DNA of 50,961 nucleotides from Parasulfuritortus sp036391875 (GTDB lineage: Bacteria; Pseudomonadota; Gammaproteobacteria; Burkholderiales; Thiobacillaceae), in NCBI GenBank assembly GCA_036391875.1, contig DASVZA010000029.1, forward strand, positions 1 to 50,961, in the 5' to 3' direction. Position 1 is the stretch's first letter, and each line of letters opens with the position of its first letter. Below are positions 6,892 to 15,254 of the stretch, piece after piece. Position numbers and translations under genes: made by a program. The notes below the pieces were generated by a model. That model was not told the DNA's origin, did no database searches, and worked only from the letters and a program-made list of their open reading frames with translations.

Positions 6892-7911
6892 ATGTTAAAC
6901 GAACGCGCCCACATACTGCTCAAGGCCTTGGTCGAGCGTTACATCGAAGAAGGCCAGCCGGTCGGCTCCCGGACCCTGGCCGCGCACGCCGGCCTGAACC
7001 TGTCGCCGGCCTCGATCCGCAACATCATGGCCGACCTGGAGGAAGGCGGTTTCATCGCCAGCCCGCACACCTCGGCCGGGCGCATCCCCACCAACAAAGG
7101 CTACCGCCTGTTCGTCGACTCCCTGCTCACGGTCAAGCCGCTGGCCCACCCCGAACTGAGCCAGATCGAAGCCAAGCTGATGCCCGACAACCCGCAGCGC
7201 CTGATGACCTCGGCCTCGCGCCTGCTGTCCGAACTGACCCAGTTCGCCGGCGTGGTGGTCGCGCCCCGGCGGCGAGCCCAGACCTTCCGCCAGATCGAAT
7301 TCCTGAGCCTGTCCGAGAAGCGCATCCTGCTCATCATCATCACCCCGGAAGGCGAAGTGCAGAACCGGGTGCTGATCACCGACCAGGCCTACAGCGAAAG
7401 CCAGCTCACCCAGGCCGCCAACTTCTTCAACCGACATTACGCCGGCCAGTCCTTCGACGAAGTGCGCCCCCGCCTGGTCAAGGAACTGCGGCAACTGCAG
7501 TCCGACATCAGCGGCCTGATGCAGGCCGCCGTCCAGGCCGGCAGCGAAGCGCTGGGCCAGTCCGACGCCGAGTGCATGCTGAGCGGCGAGGTCAACCTGC
7601 TGCGCACCCCAGACCTGGCCGCCAACATGGAACGCCTGCGCGAACTGTTCAACCTGTTCGAGCGCCGCACCGACCTGATGCAACTACTCGACCACAGCTA
7701 CCAGGCCAGCGGCGTGCAACTGTTCATCGGCGCCGAATCCGGCGTCTCGCCCCTGGACGAATGCAGCGTCATCACCGCGCCCTACGAGGTCGACGGCCAG
7801 GTGGTCGGCACCCTGGGCGTGATCGGCCCGACCCGGATGGCCTACGAGCGGGTCATCCCCATCGTCGACATCACCGCTCGCCTGCTGTCCAACGCATTGT
7901 CCTACCATTGA
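6892..7911 (+). CDS. hrcA: Heat-inducible transcription repressor HrcA
   Basis: HrcA represses groE and dnaK operons by binding CIRCE elements. The 339-residue protein has the N-terminal winged helix (LNERAHILLKALVERYIEEGQPVGSRTLA, then SPASIRNIMADLEE), followed by HTSAGRIPTNKGYR, the family hallmark. The C-terminal GAF-like domain ends MAYERVIPIVDITARLLSNALS. It is divergent from nadK; no CIRCE inverted repeat is obvious in the 56-base gap. Its TGA overlaps the hemH ATG by one base (TGATG). Confidence 0.96.
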   Translation: MLNERAHILLKALVERYIEEGQPVGSRTLAAHAGLNLSPASIRNIMADLEEGGFIASPHTSAGRIPTNKGYRLFVDSLLTVKPLAHPELSQIEAKLMPDNPQRLMTSASRLLSELTQFAGVVVAPRRRAQTFRQIEFLSLSEKRILLIIITPEGEVQNRVLITDQAYSESQLTQAANFFNRHYAGQSFDEVRPRLVKELRQLQSDISGLMQAAVQAGSEALGQSDAECMLSGEVNLLRTPDLAANMERLRELFNLFERRTDLMQLLDHSYQASGVQLFIGAESGVSPLDECSVITAPYEVDGQVVGTLGVIGPTRMAYERVIPIVDITARLLSNALSYH

Positions 7912-8945
7912 TGGCCGACTTCCTGCCCGAACCGCCGCGCCAGTCCGACCGACCGGGACGCGTCGGCGTGCTGCTCGTCAACCTCGGCACGCCCGAAGCC
8001 CCCACTGCCGCCGCGTTGCGTCCCTACCTCAAGGAATTCCTCTCCGACCGGCGCGTAGTCGAACTGCCGCGTGCCCTGTGGTGGCTGATCCTGAACGGTT
8101 TCATCCTCCCCTTCCGGCCCGCAAAGTCGGCGGAAAAATACGCCGCCATCTGGCGCGAAGGCGGCTCGCCGCTCAAGATCTACACGGAAAGGACCGCCCA
8201 TCTGCTGCGTGAGCAATTGGCCGGCGCAGACAACCCGCCGCTGGTCGAGTACGCCATGACCTACGGCCAGCCCTCGGTCGGATCGGTCATCGGCGACCTG
8301 AAGCTGCAAGGCTGCACCCGCCTGCTGGTCGTGCCGCTCTATCCCCAGTACGCCGCCAGCAGCACCGGCTCCGCGCTCGACGCCGTCTACCGCACCCTGC
8401 TCAAGACCCGCAACATGCCCGAATTGCGCACCCTGCGGGGCTACCACGCCCACCCCGCCTATATCGCCGCCCTCAAGCGGAGCGTCGAAGCGCACTGGGC
8501 CGAGCACGGTCGCCCGGACGTCCTGCTGATGAGCTTCCACGGCACGCCAAAATCCAACCTCGACAACGGCGACCCCTACCGCCACGAATGTCTGGAGACC
8601 GGCCACCTGCTGGGGACCGCGCTCGGCCTCGACGCCGCCGACTACCGCATCACCTTCCAATCCCGCTTCGGCCGGGCCGAATGGCTGCAGCCCTACACCG
8701 CCGACGTTCTCGCCGAACTGGGCCGGCAGAAGGTCAAGCGGCTCGACGTCGTCTGCCCCGGCTTCGCCGCCGACTGCCTGGAGACGCTGGAAGAGATCGC
8801 CATCGAAGGCAAGGCCACCTTCCTCACCGCCGGCGGCGGCGAATTCCGCTACATCCCGGCGTTGAACGACGGGGCGGAGTGGATCGCGGCGCTGGGCAGG
8901 ATCGTCGGGGAACAACTGGTGGGCTGGAACCAAGGCCGCACGTAG
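7911..8945 (+). CDS. hemH: Ferrochelatase
   Basis: HemH inserts Fe(II) into protoporphyrin IX, the last step of heme synthesis. The 344-residue protein begins after the hrcA stop (TGATG overlap) and contains GVLLVNLGTPEAP, FLSDRRVVELP, LVVPLYPQYAASSTGS, the active-site MSFHGTPKSN segment with its catalytic His near residue 203, and the distal YRITFQSRFGRAEWLQPYT and VVCPGFAADCLETLEEI blocks. These are the betaproteobacterial ferrochelatase signatures. Coupling to hrcA suggests shared transcription. The rightward run ends here, followed by about 160 non-coding bases. Confidence 0.97.
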   Translation: MADFLPEPPRQSDRPGRVGVLLVNLGTPEAPTAAALRPYLKEFLSDRRVVELPRALWWLILNGFILPFRPAKSAEKYAAIWREGGSPLKIYTERTAHLLREQLAGADNPPLVEYAMTYGQPSVGSVIGDLKLQGCTRLLVVPLYPQYAASSTGSALDAVYRTLLKTRNMPELRTLRGYHAHPAYIAALKRSVEAHWAEHGRPDVLLMSFHGTPKSNLDNGDPYRHECLETGHLLGTALGLDAADYRITFQSRFGRAEWLQPYTADVLAELGRQKVKRLDVVCPGFAADCLETLEEIAIEGKATFLTAGGGEFRYIPALNDGAEWIAALGRIVGEQLVGWNQGRT

Positions 8946-9103
8946 AGCGCAACATTTGCGCCACGTGCTGCACCTTCGGAGGCCACATCCGTTCACCGAT
9001 GGAGGCCTCCTGGTTTAGAACCAAAAACGCACGTGCTCTTGATGTCCGATGGGCCGCGTCAGGCGCCTGAACGTCACGACTTCCGTAATCATTGGAGATC
9101 ATC
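8946..9103. other. Non-coding gap after hemH
   Basis: This gap contains an imperfect dyad built on GGAGGCC (about 8978) and GGCCTCC (about 9007), and a GCACGTGC-like core that recurs near 8963 and 9029. No T-run follows, so a terminator is not convincing. The last bases carry GGAG, the ribosome binding site of the next gene. Confidence 0.3.
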
Positions 9104-9409
9104 ATGCCGAAGGGATACTGGATCGTCCGGGTCGACGTAACCGACCCTGAGCAGTTCAAGGCATACGCAGCCGCGAACGCCGTCGCCTTCGAGAAACACG
9201 GCGCCCGCTTCCTGGCGCGGGCCGGCCGCTACGAGGTGCCGGAAGGAACGACCCGGTCGCGCAACACCATCGTCGAGTTCCCTTCCTACCAGGCCGCGCT
9301 CGATTGCTGGAAATCGCCGGAATACCAGGAGGCTCTCAAGCTCCGGTTGTCCGCCTCGGTAATCGACCTCGTCATCGTCGAAGGCTACGACGGGCCGCCG
9401 CCGTCCTGA
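9104..9409 (+). CDS. DUF1330 family protein
   Basis: A 101-residue protein of the DUF1330 ferredoxin-fold (dimeric alpha/beta barrel) family, whose role is not established. The sequence shows the typical KGYWIVRVDVTDPEQFKAYAAAN opening, split here as a first strand and helix. RSRNTIVEFPSYQAALDCWKSPEYQ and a final LVIVEGYDG strand follow. The ATG at 9104 is chosen over TTG at 9092 because GGAG at 9094-9097 sits at proper spacing before it. Similar proteins are usually soluble cytoplasmic dimers. It stands alone, separated from hemH and from the autotransporter by non-coding gaps. Confidence 0.9.
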   Translation: MPKGYWIVRVDVTDPEQFKAYAAANAVAFEKHGARFLARAGRYEVPEGTTRSRNTIVEFPSYQAALDCWKSPEYQEALKLRLSASVIDLVIVEGYDGPPPS

Positions 9410-9663
9410 ACAACACTCCCGCCTCAGCCAGTGGAAACCCACCGGCCCAACCTATTTCCATACCCACGCCTTACCCCTAAAAATTCGGACGTTTGTGGTA
9501 AGCTCCGCGCTCGCCGAGCGGCCCGAAGTCCCTGGAATCCAATAAGACATAGCCATTCCAGCCGCCTCGATGCGCTTCCAATATCGTCTTGATTCGTGTG
9601 TACGAATCGCCCCGCCATGCGAACATTTGGGCTGGGCACGTTCATCTTGGGGAGAAAAACACC
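9410..9663. other. Leader region of the inverse autotransporter gene
   Basis: About 250 bases without a convincing gene. A hairpin with 7-base arms GATTCGT/ACGAATC around GTGT sits at 9591-9608. GGGGAG at 9650-9655 forms the ribosome binding site of the following ATG. An A/T-rich patch (CCTAAAAATTC, about 9477-9487) could belong to a promoter, but I cannot define -35 and -10 boxes with confidence. Confidence 0.3.
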
Positions 9664-11268
9664 ATGTCCCGCAGCGCCCGTCCGTCCGGTATCGCGTTTG
9701 TCCTGCTCACAACCGTTGCCCTGCCTGTTTTCGCCAGCGAACAAACGCCCGTGAAGTGGGCGCCCTATCTCGACCTCGAAGGCAAGCCAGGCAGCAAGCG
9801 CAACCTGGGCGAAGCCGACCTGTTCCTGCCGCTGACCCAGAGTTCGGCTTCCATGCTGTTCGCCGACCTCCGCGGCCGCTGGGGCAGCGACGGCGGCCAG
9901 GAGGGCAACTTCGGCCTCGGTGCCCGACGCATGCTTGATTCGGGCTGGAACATCGGCGGCTACGGTTTCTTCGACCGCCGCCGCAGCGATCATGGCAACT
10001 ACTTCAACCAGATCACGCTGGGCATCGAGGCCCTGTCCCAGGACTGGGACTTGCGCGCGAACGGCTATCTGCCGGTGGGCACCTACAGCTACACGGTTGA
10101 CAGCCTCAACACCGCCACCTTGTCGGGTACCAGCATCATCTTCCGGAACGGGTTGGAGCAATCGATGGGGGGCTTCGATGGCGAAATCGGCTGGCGCGTG
10201 CCGCTGTTCGGCGCAGCGGCGCAACGCCAGCTGCGCATCTATGCCGGCGGCTATCGCTTTGCCCGCGACGGCATGCCCACGGTTCAGGGCCCGCGCGGCC
10301 GCGTCGACTTGACCTTCGACGAAGTGCCCGGCCTCTGGCGCGGTTCACGCCTATCGCTGGGCCTAGAGGTCCAGCACGACGCACCGCGCGGCACGCAGAC
10401 CTTCGGCCTGCTGCGCCTGCGCATTCCGCTGGAGCGCCTCCCGGGCGGCGAGCGGCCGACGCTGAGCCCCATGGAGCGGCGCATGACCGACCCGGTGGTG
10501 CGCGACGTCGACGTGGTGACGCAAGCGGGAAGCTACGGCGCGCCCGAGATCGTCACCCAGACGGCCAGCGGGCAGAACATCACGGTGGTGGACAGCAACT
10601 CGACCAGCACCACCTCAGCCCTGCAAGCCGCCCTCAACACCGCCGGCGCAGGCACGGTGATTCTTTCCGGTACGTTCAACACCAACGCTGCAATCCAAAT
10701 GTCGGCCGGCCAGACCATCATCGGCCGTGGCTCGCTCTCGGTACGCAGCCCTTCCGGACATACCGCCACTTTGACCACGCCCGGCGCCACCATCTCTGCC
10801 GCAACTGATTCCACACTAAGTGCCCTGATCATGAACAATGGCACCACGCTGGACGGCGTGACGGTCGCCAATACCTACAGTTTGGGGTCGTCCAACAGCG
10901 TGACCGCGCAGGGCTACTCGGGCGTGACCATCAAGAACAGCACGATCTCCGCCGGCGGCTCCAATGGCAGCTACGCAATTGACGCAGCAAGTTCGACCAA
11001 TATGGTCGTCAGCGGCAACTCCATCAGCGCCACGTCATCTGGCGGATCGTCGGGTATCGGCATCCGGGCGATTGGCGCCAACAACATCACCATTGCCGAC
11101 AACACGTTCGATATGGCCGGGGCCCTCCAATACGTGATTGCCGGCAGCAACACTACCGTCTTCAACACCGCCGCTTCCATCGGCAACGTGACCAACAGCG
11201 GCAACTGCTTCTTCGTAAGCCCGCCCACCGGCAGCGTCGGCTTCACTGGCGGCATGACGTGCCCATAA
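9664..11268 (+). CDS. Inverse-autotransporter (intimin-like barrel) with beta-helix passenger
   Basis: Predicted surface protein of 534 residues. Residues 1-25 form a signal peptide (VLLTTVALPVFAS). About 30-275 match the inverse autotransporter beta-domain seen in intimin and invasin: FLPLTQSSASMLFADLRGRWG, a GLGARRML motif, GYGFFDRR, and alternating strands ending LLRLRIPLERLPGG. After a short linker, about 310-534 form a Ser/Thr/Gly/Asn-rich right-handed parallel beta-helix, with repeats such as TTLDGVTVANT, GVTIKNSTISAGG and NITIADNTF. The barrel is therefore N-terminal and the passenger C-terminal, the inverse of classical autotransporters. The passenger is short and has no Ig-like or lectin domain. 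The start is set by GGGGAG and the signal peptide. Adhesion or surface polymer binding is likely but not shown. Confidence 0.85.
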   Translation: MSRSARPSGIAFVLLTTVALPVFASEQTPVKWAPYLDLEGKPGSKRNLGEADLFLPLTQSSASMLFADLRGRWGSDGGQEGNFGLGARRMLDSGWNIGGYGFFDRRRSDHGNYFNQITLGIEALSQDWDLRANGYLPVGTYSYTVDSLNTATLSGTSIIFRNGLEQSMGGFDGEIGWRVPLFGAAAQRQLRIYAGGYRFARDGMPTVQGPRGRVDLTFDEVPGLWRGSRLSLGLEVQHDAPRGTQTFGLLRLRIPLERLPGGERPTLSPMERRMTDPVVRDVDVVTQAGSYGAPEIVTQTASGQNITVVDSNSTSTTSALQAALNTAGAGTVILSGTFNTNAAIQMSAGQTIIGRGSLSVRSPSGHTATLTTPGATISAATDSTLSALIMNNGTTLDGVTVANTYSLGSSNSVTAQGYSGVTIKNSTISAGGSNGSYAIDAASSTNMVVSGNSISATSSGGSSGIGIRAIGANNITIADNTFDMAGALQYVIAGSNTTVFNTAASIGNVTNSGNCFFVSPPTGSVGFTGGMTCP

Positions 11269-11316
11269 AAGCGGAAACCGCCTTGCCCAGGCTCCGAGCA
11301 GCGACCTGATTTCGCC

Positions 11317-11751
11317 ATGCAGCGTGTTTACGGCCTGGACCGCTATCTGGAGGCCCAGGCCGGCATCTACCCGCAGGTACTGGATGAACTGCGCGCCGGC
11401 CGGAAGCGCTCCCACTGGATGTGGTTCGTCTTCCCGCAGTGCGACGGCCTGGGCGTCAGCGCCACCTCCCGCTTCTACGCCATCAAGAGCCTGGCCGAGG
11501 CACGCGCATACCTGCGCCATCCGGTACTCGGCGCACGGCTGATCGAGTGCACGCGGATCGTCAATGCGGTGCAGGATCGCTCCGTGCATGAGATTTTCGG
11601 CTCGCCGGACGACCTGAAATTCCGCTCGTCGATGACGCTGTTCGAGCTCGTGGCCGGACCGGATTCTGAATTCGCGGCTGCCCTGGACAAGTATTTCGCC
11701 GGCGAGCGGGACGACCGGACGCTTGCGTTGGTTGACCCCGACAAAACTTAA
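11317..11751 (+). CDS. DUF1810 family protein
   Basis: A 144-residue protein with the DUF1810 signature: LDRYLEAQAGIYPQVLDELRAGRKRSHWMWFVFPQ, then GLGVSATSRFYAIKSLAEARAYLRHPVLGARL, and a C-terminal block KFRSSMTLFELV. These small soluble proteins have been called calpastatin-like in databases, without evidence of that role. The function is unknown. It sits 48 bases after the autotransporter gene and 62 bases before a VOC protein. The last residues (VDPDKT) extend slightly past the usual end of the family. Confidence 0.88.
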   Translation: MQRVYGLDRYLEAQAGIYPQVLDELRAGRKRSHWMWFVFPQCDGLGVSATSRFYAIKSLAEARAYLRHPVLGARLIECTRIVNAVQDRSVHEIFGSPDDLKFRSSMTLFELVAGPDSEFAAALDKYFAGERDDRTLALVDPDKT

Positions 11752-11813
11752 GTCTGCCAGACAGGTCGAACGGAGCCTTGCCGCCGCACGGCGGCCAATT
11801 TTGGGAGAGGCGC

Positions 11814-12197
11814 TTGATTACGCTCGATCACACGATATTGAGGGTCCGGAACCTGCGGCAATCGCTCGGTTTCTACACCAGCGTCGTTGGTCTATCCCAT
11901 GCCGGTTCCGCGGGGCCGTTCGAGATCGTCCGGGTCGGCCCCGCGCTGACGCTCGACTTGATGCAGGAAACGCCGAAGGACCCCGTTCATCTCGCCTTTT
12001 CGCTCGACTCGGATGCTTTCGAGGCAATGCGTGCCCGGCTCGCAGAGAGGGGCATCCCGTTCGGGGGCGACGTATTCACCCGGGACGGACGCATTTCCGA
12101 AAACACGTTCGGTGCGAGGGGAATCGCCAGGGCCTTCTATTTTTACGACCCTGATCGGCACAACCTGGAAGCGCGCCTCTACGCCCCTGGCAACTGA
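11814..12197 (+). CDS. VOC-superfamily (glyoxalase/dioxygenase fold) protein
   Basis: A 127-residue single-domain VOC protein. Metal-ligand positions of the fold are visible: H5 in LDHTILRV, the second His in DPVHLAFSL, and Glu in HNLEARLY. FYFYDPDRHNLE is the typical C-terminal VOC motif. Glyoxalase, fosfomycin resistance and ring-cleaving members all share this fold, so the substrate is unknown. TTG at 11814 is chosen because GGGAGAGG ends about five bases before it and the domain starts there; an in-frame TTG at 11778 would add twelve residues outside the fold. Convergent with the phosphodiesterase-like gene. Confidence 0.85.
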   Translation: MITLDHTILRVRNLRQSLGFYTSVVGLSHAGSAGPFEIVRVGPALTLDLMQETPKDPVHLAFSLDSDAFEAMRARLAERGIPFGGDVFTRDGRISENTFGARGIARAFYFYDPDRHNLEARLYAPGN

Positions 12198-12220
12198 ATC
12201 GCCAGGCCGATACGCCGCTC

Positions 12221-12985
12221 TTACAACTCGAACACCTGATTGGGCTGCAATGCCCTCGGCGTCCCGCAGGCGAGCGGTTCACCGGCCAGTTCGGCCATGA
12301 TGTCCGCCTCGCCGCCCGGCTTGAGGTGACTGATCCAGACCTCCACCCCGGCCTTGAGCCCGGCCAGGTCGGGCAGCAGGGTCTGCGGGCAATAGTGGCT
12401 GGAGACATCGGCCAGTTGGCGCAGCGCATTGGGAAAGGAACACTCGACCAGCAGGTAGCGCAGGTCGGCGCGTTCGTTGGCGATGCGCCACAGGCCGCCA
12501 TGGCTCTTGGTGTCGCCGGAGAACAGCAGGCTGCCGTTGCCGCCTTCGGCCAGGTAGCCGACCGCCGGCCGGCCGTGGTTGGCCGGGATGGCGGTGATCC
12601 GGCGGCCGTCGAGTTCGACCGTCTCGCCGACCGCGATCTCGACGTAGCGCATGAACGGATGGTCCAGCGACGGCACTTTGGCGAAGTCGGGCCAGATCTC
12701 CCAATTGAAGATATGGTCGCGCAGGCTGGCGATCACCTCGGGCAGGGCATGCACCACCAGCGGCTCGGCGCCGGCGCCGACACTGTCCAACAGGGTCGGC
12801 AGGGCCATGATGTGGTCGAGGTGGCTGTGGGTAATGAAGACGTGGCGGACGGCGGCCATCTCGTCCAGGCCGAGCCGGGTCACGCCGCTGCCGGCATCGA
12901 TCAGGATGTCATCGTCGATCAGGAAAGAGGTGGTCTGCCGGCTGCCGCCGATGCCGCCCGAACAGCCGAGTACCCGAAACCGCAT
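12221..12985 (-). CDS. MBL-fold hydrolase, class II cyclic-nucleotide phosphodiesterase-like
   Basis: A 254-residue metallo-beta-lactamase-fold protein. The metal site THSHLDHIMALPTLLDS resembles the class II cAMP phosphodiesterase signature (H-x-H-L-D-H). Other fold positions are present: DAGSGVTRLGLDE, IPANHG, LFSGDTKSHGGLW and a late ISHLKPG. It starts 12 bases after the stop of an adenylate cyclase gene on the same strand, so a role in degrading the cyclase product is attractive. The family assignment is by motif; other MBL hydrolases share the core. A leftward three-gene operon with the cyclase and the HD-GYP protein is indicated. Confidence 0.82.
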   Translation of the reverse strand: MRFRVLGCSGGIGGSRQTTSFLIDDDILIDAGSGVTRLGLDEMAAVRHVFITHSHLDHIMALPTLLDSVGAGAEPLVVHALPEVIASLRDHIFNWEIWPDFAKVPSLDHPFMRYVEIAVGETVELDGRRITAIPANHGRPAVGYLAEGGNGSLLFSGDTKSHGGLWRIANERADLRYLLVECSFPNALRQLADVSSHYCPQTLLPDLAGLKAGVEVWISHLKPGGEADIMAELAGEPLACGTPRALQPNQVFEL

Positions 12986-12997
12986 CCCGCTTCTCCC

Positions 12998-15232
12998 CTA
13001 CTTGGTCGTGAAAGTGAATACGCCGTCCCAGTCGGCCGGCGGCGGGTTGGCGCGGAAGTGGGCGATGCGTTCGAGGTAGACGTCGTACAGCTTGCCCGGC
13101 GCCGCGGCGTTCAGGGCACGCAGCGCGGCCTCCGCCGCGTCCCAGCGCTGGGCCTGGTAGTCGGCCAGGGCCGCCTCGAATTTACGGGCCGCGGCCAGCC
13201 GCTCGGGCACGACCTCGGCGGCGACGCCGAGCGGTTCGTAGATGGCCACCGGCTCGGCCTTGCCCTTGACCCGTACCCGGTCGACCGGCATGAAGGCGAG
13301 ATCCGGACATTCGGCCTTGGTCGCCTCGCCGACCAGCACCCAGACGCCGTATTGCCGGGTCAGGCTTTCCAGGCGCGAGGCGAGGTTCACGGCGTCGGCC
13401 ATGACCGTGTAGGCCATGCGGAACTCGGAGCCCATGTTGCCGACGCTCATCCGGCCGGTGTTGATGCCGACGCCGATCTTCACCGGCGGCCAGCCGCGCG
13501 CCTCGAGTTGCGGATTGAGGTCGTTCGCCAGGGTCGACTGCATGGCCAGTCCGGTAAGCACGGCGTCGCGGGCATGGCGGTCGTCGCTCATCGGCGCCCC
13601 CCAGAAGGCCATGACCGCGTCGCCGATGTACTTGTCGATGGTGCCGCGGTTGTTCTGGACCACCCGGGTCATGCCGGACAGGTAGACGTTGAGCATCTCG
13701 GCCAGCTGGGCGGCCTCCAGCTTCTCGGAGATGCTGGTGAAGCCGACGATGTCGGAGAACAGCACGGTCATCACCCGCGATTCGCCGCGCAGGCTGTAGC
13801 GTTCCGGGTCGCGCGCCATCTCGTCGACCAGCTCGGGCGGCACGTACTGGCCGAACAGGCGGGTGATCTGGGCCTTGCTGCGCGCCTCGACGAAGAAGCC
13901 GTAGGACATGTTGAGCACGAACAGGCCGACCACCGCGGCCAGGCTGGCGGCGACGGGCAGGTTCATGTGCCAGTGCGACCAGGCGTACATGTCCGCCGTC
14001 GCCAGCAGGGCCAGCGCGGCCAACGTGAACAGGGTGGCGCGGACCGGCTGCGCCAGCGGCAGCAGGCCGGCCAGGATCAGGCCCAGGACCAGGATCACGG
14101 CCACCTCGATCCGGTGCACGCCGACCGGCTCCCAGGGGATGTCGCCGTCCAGGATGCCGGAGATCAGGTTGGCGTGGATCTCGACTCCGGGGAATTGCTT
14201 GGAGGTCGGCGTCACCCGCAGGTCCATGATGCCGGGCGCGGTGGAGCCGATCAGCACCACCCTGCCCTCCAGGTCGGCGGACGGCGCGCTGCCCTTGATC
14301 ACGTCGGCGGCCGAGACGTAGCGGTAGGCGCCCGGCGCGCGGTACGGCACCAGGGCCATGGCCTGGCCGTCGAGCGGGATGAGCAAGTTGTCGAGCGCCA
14401 GCGCGGCCGGCTTGTAGCCGTGCGGCGGCACGATCCTGGCCGCGCCGCTGCCCATGGCCTGGCGGGTGGTAAGCAGTGCCAGTGAGCCGTAGCACCGGCC
14501 GCGATATTCGATCAGCATCGGCATGCGCCGGGCGACGCCGTCGAAATCGGCCTGCATGTTGAAGAAGCCGGCGTCGGCCGCCTTGCTCTGCAGGATGGGC
14601 AGGTTGGCGTTGACGCCGCTCGCGGCCAGGGGCGCGATGCCGTATTTGCGCAATGCGCCGCAGTCGAGCGCCGGTGCCGGCAACTGGCCGGCGCTTTCCG
14701 TCCCGGCGGCGAAGCTGAAGTAGTAGCCGAGTACCGACGGCCCGCCGCCCAGCGCCGCTGCCAGGCGGGCGTCGTAGTCCAGGCGCGGCCGCAGCCGGTC
14801 GAGGATGGCGGCGAAGTCCTTCTCGCCCTTGAGGTCGCCGGCCGCCAGATGCTCCAGCACCGGCAGGCCGGAACTGCGGTCCGGCTCGGAGAAGACGATG
14901 TCGTAGCCGACCGCGGCGGCGCCGTATTCCTGCAACAGGTTCGAGGTCAGCTTGGCCATGACGCTGCGCGGCCACGGCCAGCGGCCGATCTCGCGCAGGC
15001 TCTTGTCGTCGATGTCGACGATCACCACCCGGTCGTCCACGGTGCGCGGCATGTCGGCCTGCAGCTTGTAGTCGTAGATGACCGCATCGAGATGGTCGAG
15101 GAAGGTCAGCCGGTACAGGCCGGCGGCGTGGCCGACCAGCACCAGCAGCAGCGCCAGGCTGGCGGCGAACTGGTACATGAAACGGCGGCCGCGCAGGCTC
15201 GTGGCGGGCAGGGCGAAGCGGGGCAACTTCAT
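12998..15232 (-). CDS. CHASE2-domain class III adenylate cyclase
   Basis: A 744-residue membrane protein. One TM helix (about 20-40) leads into an extracytoplasmic CHASE2 sensor domain (about 45-365; note DDRVVIVDIDDKSLREIGRWPWPR). Three TM helices follow (about 370-440), then a class III cyclase domain from about 485. Catalytic features are present: FSDIVGFTSISE with the first metal Asp, DKYIGDAVMAFWG with the second, GVGINTGRMSVGNMG, YTVMADAVNLASRLE with the adenine-side Asp, and RVRVKGKAEPV with Lys. These favour ATP over GTP. The C-terminal 80 residues form a helical tail. It sits between a GAF/HD-GYP gene (22-base gap) and a phosphodiesterase-like gene (12-base gap). The stimulus sensed by CHASE2 is unknown. 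Confidence 0.93.
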   Translation of the reverse strand: MKLPRFALPATSLRGRRFMYQFAASLALLLVLVGHAAGLYRLTFLDHLDAVIYDYKLQADMPRTVDDRVVIVDIDDKSLREIGRWPWPRSVMAKLTSNLLQEYGAAAVGYDIVFSEPDRSSGLPVLEHLAAGDLKGEKDFAAILDRLRPRLDYDARLAAALGGGPSVLGYYFSFAAGTESAGQLPAPALDCGALRKYGIAPLAASGVNANLPILQSKAADAGFFNMQADFDGVARRMPMLIEYRGRCYGSLALLTTRQAMGSGAARIVPPHGYKPAALALDNLLIPLDGQAMALVPYRAPGAYRYVSAADVIKGSAPSADLEGRVVLIGSTAPGIMDLRVTPTSKQFPGVEIHANLISGILDGDIPWEPVGVHRIEVAVILVLGLILAGLLPLAQPVRATLFTLAALALLATADMYAWSHWHMNLPVAASLAAVVGLFVLNMSYGFFVEARSKAQITRLFGQYVPPELVDEMARDPERYSLRGESRVMTVLFSDIVGFTSISEKLEAAQLAEMLNVYLSGMTRVVQNNRGTIDKYIGDAVMAFWGAPMSDDRHARDAVLTGLAMQSTLANDLNPQLEARGWPPVKIGVGINTGRMSVGNMGSEFRMAYTVMADAVNLASRLESLTRQYGVWVLVGEATKAECPDLAFMPVDRVRVKGKAEPVAIYEPLGVAAEVVPERLAAARKFEAALADYQAQRWDAAEAALRALNAAAPGKLYDVYLERIAHFRANPPPADWDGVFTFTTK

Positions 15233-15254
15233 GGCGGCTCGGTCCGGTTGTCGT

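Noticed and set aside
9410..9663. Riboswitch or attenuator upstream of the autotransporter
   Set aside because: Only one short hairpin is visible, and no known riboswitch motif was recognised.
12326..14485. Plus-strand 719-codon open frame opposite the cyclase and phosphodiesterase genes
   Set aside because: Low-complexity shadow of two genes with clear domains on the minus strand.
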